Positions 1-4,733 of a stretch of 5,562 nucleotides of DNA are shown in pieces. Origin of the DNA: Gemmatimonadota bacterium (lineage in GTDB: Bacteria; Latescibacterota; UBA2968; UBA8231); the NCBI GenBank assembly GCA_026706165.1, contig JAPOZF010000737.1, positions 1 through 5,562 of the forward strand, given 5' to 3'. The position numbers and the translations under genes are program-made. The notes under the pieces were generated by a model that saw only the letters and a program-made list of their open reading frames with translations, made no database searches and was not told the origin of the DNA. Each line of letters opens with the position of its first letter. Within the stretch, counting starts at the first letter, position 1.

Positions 1-134
1 CCGGCGAGGGCGTCGACCCCTGCCGGGACCAGGGCCTCGAGCTGACGGGTGACGTCGCCGGGGTTGCGGTCCGGCAGGTAGTGGAGCATCCAGTTGCCGT
101 CGGTGTTGAAGATCAGGCGCGGGAGTCTGGTCAT
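1..134 (-). CDS. 5' end of an unrecognised leftward gene (partial)
   Basis: Reading leftward from an ATG at 134, the frame stays open to the window edge for 44 codons, starting MTRLPRLIFNTDGNWMLHYL. A GGAG motif lies about six bases upstream of the ATG (within 141-146), which supports this start. The residues PRLIFNTDGNW near the N-terminus look like a conserved opening strand, but I cannot assign a family from 44 residues. There is no signal peptide or membrane segment in what is visible. The gene is divergent from the lyase gene at 251, so the 116-base gap must hold both promoters. Codon use is GC-rich and similar to the lyase, so both appear native. Function unknown. Confidence 0.65.
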   Translation of the reverse strand, partial: MTRLPRLIFNTDGNWMLHYLPDRNPGDVTRQLEALVPAGVDALA

Positions 135-250
135 CGCGGTCTCCGTTGCTTCGATTATGGGGCCGGCCGGGGGGCGGCGGGAGCGGTTCTCGAGAGCCCG
201 GGGGCCGGCAAGATAGCTTACTCAACAGTGGTGTGAAACGGAGAGCGAAC
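135..250. promoter_or_regulatory. divergent intergenic region
   Basis: This gap separates two divergent genes and should contain both promoters. On the minus strand a CATAAT hexamer (159-154) could be a -10 box for the leftward gene, but no matching -35 is visible 17 bases further up. On the plus strand GGAGAG at 240-245 is a good ribosome-binding site for the ATG at 251. The G/C-only run at 160-182 contains the 8-base palindrome GGCCGGCC. I see no riboswitch or terminator. Confidence 0.35.
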
Positions 251-1453
251 ATGTACCGAACCGAACTCGTCCTCAACCGGAACTACCGCCAGGGGGCCCC
301 CTACGGCCCGGAGCAGCAGGCCCTGCTCAACTCGGACACGATTGCCTCGGTCAGGGAAGAAGTGGGCTCCTGGCCGGGGTACGAGCCGACGCCCCTGGTC
401 CGCCTGGACGGCCGCGCCGCGGCCTCGGGGATTGCCAGGTTGTGGTGCAAGCACGAGGGGCCGCGTTTCGACATCGGCAGCTTCAAGCCGACCGGACCGA
501 CCTACGCCATGCTGACCGTGCTGCGCGGCGAGATCGAGAAGGCCGCCGGGGTCGAACACGTGCCGACGCATGAGCTGCTCGACGGCAGGTTCGCCGAGGC
601 CGCGGCCGGGGTCACGGTCTGCGCCGCCACCTCGGGCAACCACGGCCGCGCCCTGGCCTGGGGCGCCCGCATGTTCGGCTGCCGCTGCATCATCTACATG
701 AACGACAAGGTGAGCCCCGGAAGGGAGGAGGTGATCGCCTCCTTCGGGGCCGAGGTGGTGCGCGTCCCCGGCTCTTTCGACCGGGCGGTGCAGCGCTCGT
801 TCGAGGACGCCGAGGAGAACGGCTACTTCGTCATCTGCGACCGGCAGCGGCGCTATCCCGAGGTGCCGCTGCGGATCATCCAGGGGTACGCCCTGGTCGG
901 GGAGGAGATCGCCTCGCAGCTGCCCCAGGCCCCGACACATGTCTTCGTCCCCGGGGGCAGCGGCAAGCTCGCATCAGCCGTGTGCGCGCGGCTGTGGGAA
1001 CGCTACGGGGCGGCGCATCCGCGGGTGGTCACCGTCGAGCCGGAGGACTCGGCCTGCCTGCGCGAGAGCGCCCTCGCCGGCAGGGCCGTGGAAGTGGGGG
1101 GCGACGCGAGCACGGTCATGGACGGACTCGTCGTCGGCAAGGCCTGCGCCAACGCCTGGACGATCCTGGGGTCAGGGGCCTTCGCCTTCATGACGGTGGA
1201 GGACCGGGCCGCGACCGACGCCATGCGCCAGGCCGCCGAAGGGGCGGCCGGGGACCCCGGGGTCGTGCTCGGCGACACCGGGAGCGCCGGTTGGGCCGGG
1301 TTTCTGGCCGCCACGAGCGATCCCCGCCTGCGCGAGCAACTGGGGCTGGGCTCGGACAGCCGCGTGGTGATCGTGGCGACCGAAGGGGCTACGGACCCGG
1401 AGGTGTACCGGGGGATCGTAGGCAGGAGCCCCGACGAGGTGGAGGGGAAATGA
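251..1453 (+). CDS. dpaL: diaminopropionate ammonia-lyase family PLP enzyme
   Basis: The protein has 400 residues, the usual length for this family. Members use pyridoxal phosphate to convert 2,3-diaminopropionate to pyruvate and ammonia in the cytoplasm. Visible landmarks are YEPTPLVRLD (44-53); GSFK with the expected Schiff-base Lys79; SGNHGR (128-133); GCRCIIYMNDKVSPGRE (143-159); the Gly-rich phosphate-binding loop PGGSGKLAS (234-242); VEPEDSACL (262-270); and the C-terminal ATEGATDPEVY (376-386), a hallmark close to the STEGDTDPE of DpaL/YgeX. The start at 251 is preferred over upstream in-frame codons because GGAGAG sits five bases before it and the family similarity begins there. The last codons overlap the next ORF as ATGA (1450-1453), implying translational coupling. 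Oddity: the usual ATDGNHG motif reads ATSGNHG, so an active-site aspartate is Ser128, while the second aspartate is probably kept as Asp197. The substrate may therefore differ. The fold is certain; the exact reaction is less so. Confidence 0.8.
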   Translation: MYRTELVLNRNYRQGAPYGPEQQALLNSDTIASVREEVGSWPGYEPTPLVRLDGRAAASGIARLWCKHEGPRFDIGSFKPTGPTYAMLTVLRGEIEKAAGVEHVPTHELLDGRFAEAAAGVTVCAATSGNHGRALAWGARMFGCRCIIYMNDKVSPGREEVIASFGAEVVRVPGSFDRAVQRSFEDAEENGYFVICDRQRRYPEVPLRIIQGYALVGEEIASQLPQAPTHVFVPGGSGKLASAVCARLWERYGAAHPRVVTVEPEDSACLRESALAGRAVEVGGDASTVMDGLVVGKACANAWTILGSGAFAFMTVEDRAATDAMRQAAEGAAGDPGVVLGDTGSAGWAGFLAATSDPRLREQLGLGSDSRVVIVATEGATDPEVYRGIVGRSPDEVEGK

Positions 1454-1563
1454 CCTGCACGGCCCTGGCCGACCTGGTGAGGCAGGGGCAGCTGGAGGCG
1501 ATCAACTCCTTGACCGAGAGTCCAAAAAAAAAGTGTCTCATTTTCCTTATACTTTGGTTGTCT
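1450..1563 (+). pseudogene. truncated gene coupled to the lyase (first ~23 codons)
   Basis: An ATG at 1450 overlaps the lyase stop as ATGA, and GGAGGGG (1441-1447) is an excellent ribosome-binding site, so this was the second gene of an operon. The first codons give MTCTALADLVRQGQLEAINS in GC-rich codons. After about 1520 the frame runs through an A9 tract (1524-1532) into AT-rich sequence and stops at 1561-1563 after KKKCLIFLILWLS, which looks unrelated. The gene body has been lost or displaced by the segment that starts here. The visible part resembles the helical N-terminus of an amidohydrolase or M20-type peptidase. In E. coli the gene after ygeX (ygeY) is an M20 peptidase, but 23 residues are too few to claim identity. 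Confidence 0.6.
1548..1553 (+). promoter_or_regulatory. possible -10 box for the toxin-antitoxin genes
   Basis: TATACT lies just upstream of the palindrome and about 40 bases before the toxin ATG. Spacing would put the transcription start near 1560, next to the operator, as expected for an autorepressed toxin-antitoxin promoter. No good -35 is seen at 17 bases; that position falls in the A-tract, which may act as an UP-like or bent element. Confidence 0.35.
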
Positions 1564-1566
1564 TGA

Positions 1567-1583
1567 GTAAGCCAATGGCTTAC
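1567..1583. promoter_or_regulatory. perfect palindrome, likely HigA operator
   Basis: GTAAGCCAATGGCTTAC is an inverted repeat with two 8-base arms around a single central A. It lies 10 bases before the toxin ATG, between the possible -10 box and the start codon. Antitoxins with an XRE-type helix-turn-helix, such as the one encoded at 1960, normally bind such palindromes to repress their own operon. A TAAGCCAT half-site recurs at 2258-2265 just after the antitoxin gene. Confidence 0.6.
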
Positions 1584-1593
1584 TTTTTTGCGT

Positions 1594-1925
1594 ATGGCGG
1601 ATGAGCAATTCCAATACGTAACTGTAGTCGAAACCCGCGCTTTCCTCTCGGCCGTTTCTCGGACTATGACGGAGGCAGATCGAGAGGAATTTGTCACCTT
1701 TATTGCCGCTGATCCGCAGCGTGGAGATCTCATCCCAGGAACGGGCGGTATCCGCAAGATCCGTTGGGGAGTGGCCTGCGCGTGATCTATTATCATCACA
1801 GCGAGCGCATGCCGGTCTTTCTGCTCACGGCCTATGGGAAGAGTGTAAAGAGCGATTTAGCAGAGTGGGAAAAAGTGGTCATGCGTCGTTTGGTCCAGAA
1901 GCTTAAAGATCAGTACTTGCGCTGA
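1594..1925 (+). pseudogene. higB: HigB/RelE-type toxin, internally deleted and frameshifted
   Basis: The first part, from ATG 1594, reads MADEQFQYVTVVETRAFLSA and continues to GTGGIRKIRWG, typical of RelE/HigB-like mRNA-cleaving toxins. At about 1768-1770 the family reading leaves this frame. The original frame stops soon after (1783-1785), but the second half resumes at 1770 as SGLRVIYYHHSERMPVFLLT and continues to the TGA at 1923-1925. Relatives carry a short basic Gly/Lys/Arg-rich loop between IRKIRW and GG-RVIYY. Here that loop is missing, so a small out-of-frame deletion rather than a single-base slip is likely. The gene would encode only a toxin stub of about 63 residues, presumably inactive. 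A TTG at 1588 is in frame, but ATG 1594 fits family N-termini better. The toxin-first order and a 34-base gap to the antitoxin match higBA loci. Confidence 0.75.
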
Positions 1926-1959
1926 GTAATCAGATCGAAAGCATTCGATGGAGAAGAAA

Positions 1960-2256
1960 ATGAGTAAAATCGGCGGCAAGATTATAGACGGGTTACGCGA
2001 TGCACTGCAATATGCAGAGGGTGAGACGACGAGCAACAAGGAGCATCGCGTCTTAATTCCTGAGCGCGTCGATGTGCGGGATGTGCGTCAACGGCTCAAT
2101 ATGACGCAGAAGGAATTCGCACAGTTCTTTGGGTTCAGCGTCTATTCTATCCGCAATTGGGAGCAGGGAAAGCGACAACCGGAGGGGCCTGCTCGGGTAT
2201 TGTTAACGGTTATTGATAGGGAGCCAGAGGCGGTGAGGCGGGCGTTAGTTTTATAA
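1960..2256 (+). CDS. higA: HigA-type antitoxin, XRE-family HTH
   Basis: This 98-residue protein starts MSKIGGKIIDGLRDALQYAE. Its N-terminal part is the region that usually wraps the toxin. A helix-turn-helix follows at about residues 44-80 (VRDVRQRLNMTQKEFAQFFG, then SVYSIRNWEQGKRQPEGPAR), with the classic MTQ-EFA...S-RNWEQGKR pattern of HigA2/NadS-like antitoxins. ATG 1960 is chosen because GGAGAAG (1950-1956) is well placed for it; an in-frame ATG at 1948 lacks such a site. The antitoxin is expected to neutralise HigB and repress the operon by binding the palindrome at 1567-1583. The reading frame is intact although the toxin is broken, so the protein may persist as a free repressor or an anti-addiction factor. 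Base composition is AT-richer than the lyase gene, suggesting transfer. Confidence 0.85.
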   Translation: MSKIGGKIIDGLRDALQYAEGETTSNKEHRVLIPERVDVRDVRQRLNMTQKEFAQFFGFSVYSIRNWEQGKRQPEGPARVLLTVIDREPEAVRRALVL

Positions 2257-2289
2257 ATAAGCCATTCAGGCGAAAGCTATCACCACGTC

Positions 2290-2976
2290 TCATCCCAAAA
2301 CCGACGTATAGACGTGCTCGAAAGCGTCTTTCACTCCCGGATCGCAATGCGCGGCGGCTGCCAGAACGTTGCGAATCAGCTGGTAGCTTTGGTACTTGCC
2401 TTCGACTCGGGGGAGCAGGCTTGCATCAAACACGTCGTGGAGGTCGCGGTACGCTTCCACGACTGTGGCGCGTTTGCTCGTGAAGTCTGATTCGGTGAGC
2501 TTGGCCTCGCAGACGATGTTGCCGACGCGCATGTCCAACTCAGTCGTGTCAGGTTTGCCGTTGCGTTGCGGCACGTCCCCGCCAACGCCGAACTCCACCG
2601 GTCCGGTCGGCGTCGTTTGCAGACAACCTTGGAGTATCCGTTCAACGGACCCCGGATAGCAGAAGCAGTTCATCAGCAACGCGTCCCAACTGTTGCTTGA
2701 ATCCAGTTCCTTGGCATCCCGTCGCCGGTCCTTCGGCAACGTCCGAAGCCTTTGGCTGTGCGGCTTTTGCAGCCAGTTAGCCCACGACGCATTCGCCAGG
2801 ATCGCAGCATAGCTCTTGTCGTTGAAGTTGCCGTGGCTCGATGTTGCGGGTTCGGCTGGGAACAAGATCGTCGGGGACCGACCCAGACTCTCGTAATGAG
2901 TGAGACCGTTGGCGGTCGCGAAGTGTTTCGCTTTCTGCGCCAGTTCTTTCCGGAGCAACAATCCCCAATTCGTCAC
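2290..2976 (-). CDS. PD-(D/E)XK nuclease-like protein, possibly C-terminally short
   Basis: The 228-residue protein starts at GTG 2976, giving MTNWGLLLRKELAQKAKHFA. AAGGTGG lies five bases upstream and supports this start; a TTG start at 3075 would add a proline/arginine-rich, non-conserved leader. The conserved block ELDSSNSWDALLMNCFCYPG (90-109) is followed by EFGVGGDVP (128-136). The nuclease-like core is TELDMRVGNIVCEAKL (145-160), in which Asp148 and Glu157-x-Lys159 fit the D...ExK metal and catalytic signature, and YQLIRNVLAAAAH (198-210) is a typical following helix. This suggests a DNA or RNA endonuclease fold like those in restriction and defence proteins. The ORF ends about 18 residues after that helix, where relatives I recall continue further, so the C-terminus may be lost next to the antitoxin end at 2256. 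The partner, target and exact family are not recognised. Confidence 0.65.
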   Translation of the reverse strand: MTNWGLLLRKELAQKAKHFATANGLTHYESLGRSPTILFPAEPATSSHGNFNDKSYAAILANASWANWLQKPHSQRLRTLPKDRRRDAKELDSSNSWDALLMNCFCYPGSVERILQGCLQTTPTGPVEFGVGGDVPQRNGKPDTTELDMRVGNIVCEAKLTESDFTSKRATVVEAYRDLHDVFDASLLPRVEGKYQSYQLIRNVLAAAAHCDPGVKDAFEHVYTSVLG

Positions 2977-3111
2977 CGTGACCACCTTCGAGTGACTCTG
3001 ACGAGTCGTTTGTAGCACACCAGGCCGCGGCTCGGTTTCAGCAGCACACCCCCTGTCCACCCAGGCCGCCCGCAACTTGAACCCCCGCCGGCCAATTCGC
3101 GCCGGCTAGAC

Positions 3112-3138
3112 TGTCCAGTTTCGGAATGGTGTTGACAC
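3112..3138 (+). repeat. IS terminal inverted repeat (transposase 3' side)
   Basis: It reads inward TGTCCAGTTTCGGAATGG then TGTTGACAC. It pairs without gaps with the opposite end at 4241-4267 (20 of 27 matches). The inner part, GTGTTgACAC, is the best conserved. The transposase stop codon at 3140-3142 lies just inside it. Confidence 0.65.
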
Positions 3139-3139
3139 A

Positions 3140-4144
3140 TCAGACCTCCGTTGTCGGGGGTTTTTCAGCGGCTCCCCAGAAGAGAGTCGATGGAGTGAGG
3201 CCGCGAGTTCGGTAGCCCTGATGAGGTCGCTCGTTGTTGTAGAAGTCGAGGAACCGCTGCAGGGAGGCGTCCAGTTGCTGCGTGGTGGTGAATACCTGCG
3301 GCGGAAGGCGACGCGCCAATGCTGGTGAAGGATCGTGCTCTGCAGGCGCTCGACGAAGCCGTTCGTCCAGGGGTGGTGCGGCTTGGTGCGCGTGTGTCTG
3401 ATCCCGAGGTCGTGACACGCCGCATCGAAACTGCCCTTGAATTCACTGCCTCGTCCGTGAGGACCCGCTGGAGCGGCCATCCGGCGGCCTCGTAGAACGG
3501 CAGCAGGGAGTCGACGAGGAAGCGCACGGCATGGTCGCTGGTGCAGGCGGGGATGATACGGGCCACGGCGTAGGAACAGGCCGCATCGCACGCCGTAATC
3601 TGCCAGACCTTCCCGACGCCCTTGAGGCGGCCGATGTAGAACGTGTCGAGACAGACGAGCTCTCCCGGCTCGCTGGCCTGAACGTGTCGTCTTTGTCGAC
3701 GAGCTCGCTGCAGCCGGCGGCGCGTACGCTCGGTGAGCAATCTGCGGCGCTCGGCGCTGTGACGCTCGAGGAGAAGGAGCCGCTCACGCCGCGTACCCAG
3801 TCCGACGCGACGCAGAGCCCGGTAGATGGTGCTCGGAGACAGGGGGCGCTGCTGCTGAGCCAACTGCAGGGCGTAGAACCCGGGCCCACACGTGGGGTAC
3901 GACAACGCCAGGGCCAGAATCGCTCGTTCGTCTTGGACCGACAGGCCGTGGGGACGACCTCGGCGCCCGCGTAGCGTTTGGGATGAAGCCCATCTCGACC
4001 GTACTGCCGGTACCGATTTCGCCAGCGGTAGAACAGGCAGCGGGAGATGCCCAATTCCCGGCAGGCTGCCGAGACATTGCCGAGCTCTTCAGCTCGTCGT
4101 AGCGCCAGGAGACGCGTTGCATGTACTTTGTCCTCGAGGGTCAT
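3140..4144 (-). pseudogene. IS481-type DDE transposase, three frameshifts
   Basis: Starting at ATG 4144 (MTLEDKVHATRLLALRRAEE), the N-terminus has a helix-turn-helix, NVSAACRELGISRCLFYRWR. The frame slips at about 3968-3970 into GRRGRPHGLSVQDERAILAL and the rve-type integrase core, where the first Asp is in LVCLDTFYIGRLKG and the second in RVLTDE. It slips again at about 3450-3452 into GSEFKGSFDAACHDLGIRHT and KPHHPWTNGFVERLQ, which holds the catalytic Glu. The last slip is at about 3290-3294, into the C-terminal FTTTQQLDASLQRFLDFYNN and ERPHQGYRTRGLTPS, ending at the stop at 3140-3142. Each slip is explained by one missing base. Rejoined, the protein would be about 335 residues with all three DDE residues, a normal length for the family. 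As read, no functional transposase is made unless the indels are sequencing errors. Confidence 0.8.
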
Positions 4145-4145
4145 C

Positions 4146-4210
4146 AGGCCACCTTTCCTGAGAGATGTTTCTTGGTCGGAACATTCTCAGAAAGGTACCC
4201 TTGGTGGCCT
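4146..4210 (-). promoter_or_regulatory. hairpin over the transposase ribosome-binding site
   Basis: On the transposase strand, AGGCCACC at 4210-4203 pairs perfectly with GGTGGCCT at 4153-4146. Inside it, TTTC-TGAGA-ATGTT pairs with AACAT-TCTCA-GAAA with only single-base bulges, after an 8-base one-sided bulge. The stem totals about 22 pairs around a loop near GACCAAG. The 3' arm contains the GGAAAGGTGG Shine-Dalgarno region and ends one base before ATG 4144. In an mRNA that starts outside the IS the fold would hide the start site, a known way for insertion sequences to avoid activation by read-through transcription. Confidence 0.6.
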
Positions 4211-4240
4211 TCACTTGTTATAGGAACCCAATTCCCAAAA

Positions 4241-4267
4241 GTGTTAACACTATTACGACACAGTTCA
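4241..4267 (-). repeat. IS terminal inverted repeat (transposase 5' side)
   Basis: On the plus strand it begins GTGTTAACACTATTACGACA and ends CAGTTCA. It is the partner of 3112-3138. Its first ten bases form a perfect palindrome, GTGTTAACAC. The end may extend two bases to 4269, so that both ends start with TGT. Confidence 0.65.
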
Positions 4268-4331
4268 CACTAAACCCCTTCACTGACGCCCCAGCAAGCC
4301 CCACTTGATCAGTTCGTGAAAGAGGAAGATT

Positions 4332-4487
4332 GTGAAGCTGCAGCAGCCGTCTGAAGAACTGGCTGCCATTGTCGGCGGCGAGCCGATATCCCGGGCTCAG
4401 GTCGTCGAAGAACTGTGGGGATACATCCGGGAGAACGGTTCTGCGGGACGCCGGGATGCTCCCCGGAGAGGTCCGAAGAGGAACTGA
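4332..4487 (+). pseudogene. N-terminal fragment of a SWIB-domain protein
   Basis: A GTG at 4332 preceded by AGAGGA (4321-4326) opens a frame reading VKLQQPSEELAAIVGGEPIS and RAQVVEELWGYIRENG. This matches the start of bacterial SWIB/MDM2-fold proteins (pattern LAAIVG-P--R-EV---LW-YI). After about residue 36 the family similarity ends: the expected N-L-QDP-NKR block and the rest of the domain are absent, and the frame runs through arginine-rich residues to a stop at 4485-4487. Bacterial SWIB proteins are small and of uncertain role, perhaps chromatin- or topoisomerase-related. The fragment is joined almost directly to a J-domain fragment, so a deletion between two genes or a patchwork insertion is likely. 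No product is expected to fold. Confidence 0.6.
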
Positions 4488-4629
4488 AACGGAAATTCAG
4501 GAGCTATGCCAGGAATATCACCCGGACAGGCTGGCGAGGAGATTCCCGCCAGTATCATCAAGCTGGCGAAGGAAAAAGTTTCAGGAGATTCAGAGCGCCT
4601 ACGAAGTCGTGGTGAAGTCTCGGTGCTGA
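4445..4629 (+). pseudogene. J-domain (DnaJ/DjlA-like) fragment with three frame changes
   Basis: Following the protein similarity across frames gives GCSPERSEEELKRKFRS (4454-4501), then LCQEYHPDRLA (4504-4536) with the diagnostic HPD at 4519-4527, then GEEIPASIIKLAKEK (4533-4577), then KFQEIQSAYEVVVKSRC and TGA at 4627-4629. This is the helix II - HPD - helix III layout of a C-terminal DjlA-type J-domain, which stimulates Hsp70 (DnaK) ATPase. The frame changes fall near 4499-4503, 4534-4538 and 4573-4577. The last can be explained by one extra A in an A5 run. Helix I and everything N-terminal are missing. The three shifts within 75 bases mean the fragment is decayed or poorly sequenced. Recognition of the J-domain is firm; its parent gene is unknown. 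Confidence 0.65.
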
Positions 4630-4730
4630 TCCCCGTCCGCCCGCCCGTACCCATCTCTGGACCCTGGGAGCTATGGAACCAGCGAATCCCCGGCGTCCTG
4701 GGGAACCGTGAAGAGGAGGTTGGACAATGA
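4630..4730 (+). other. spacer, possibly the 3' end of a lost gene, with AGGAGG site
   Basis: No family is recognised here. One frame ends ...NREEEVGQ with a TGA at 4728-4730 that overlaps an ATG at 4727 as ATGA, and AGGAGG (4714-4719) lies seven bases before that ATG. The same design, with glutamate codons supplying the Shine-Dalgarno site and an ATGA overlap, is seen at the lyase end (1441-1453). It could be the coupled junction of a lost upstream gene with the permease. Confidence 0.3.
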
Positions 4731-4733
4731 TAG

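Larger units (their letters stand above)
3112..4267 (-). mobile_element. degenerate IS481-type insertion sequence
   Basis: The element is about 1.16 kb with one transposase gene on the minus strand and imperfect 27-base terminal inverted repeats (3112-3138 and 4241-4267, 20 of 27 positions matching). Gene organisation (single long ORF, N-terminal HTH, rve-type DDE core) fits IS481 or a close relative. No clean target duplication is present, but CTAGAC (3106-3111) and CTAAAC (4270-4275) flank the element if the right end is extended by two bases, which could be a worn 6-base duplication. The transposase carries three frameshifts, so the copy is probably not autonomous. It lies between the nuclease gene and the SWIB remnant. 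Confidence 0.75.

Noticed and set aside
218..940. Long minus-strand open frame (240 codons) opposite the lyase gene
   Set aside because: It is antisense to a well-recognised enzyme. Its composition (Gly, Arg, Pro, Ala, Asp) is what GC-rich codons give on the opposite strand, and no motif or ribosome site supports it.
1521..1583. A9 tract plus palindrome as a transcription terminator
   Set aside because: For rightward transcripts the hairpin follows rather than precedes the A-tract, and although T6 follows the palindrome (1584-1589), its AT-containing arms and single-base loop make a poor stem. Its position before a toxin-antitoxin start fits an operator better. A weak dual role is not excluded.
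982..1614. Further long frames on both strands over the lyase 3' end
   Set aside because: They are arginine/glycine-rich shadows of the lyase codons that run across the compositional break and have no family features.
2977..3075. Extended N-terminus of the nuclease from a TTG at 3075
   Set aside because: The extra residues look non-conserved and untidy, while AAGGTGG is perfectly spaced for the GTG at 2976.
3087..3106. CGCCGGC repeated twice beside the IS end
   Set aside because: It is a short GC-rich repeat that is easily produced by chance in this composition and has no link to a function.
3531..3974. Plus-strand frame of 147 codons inside the IS
   Set aside because: It is antisense to the transposase core, whose three DDE residues are clear on the minus strand.
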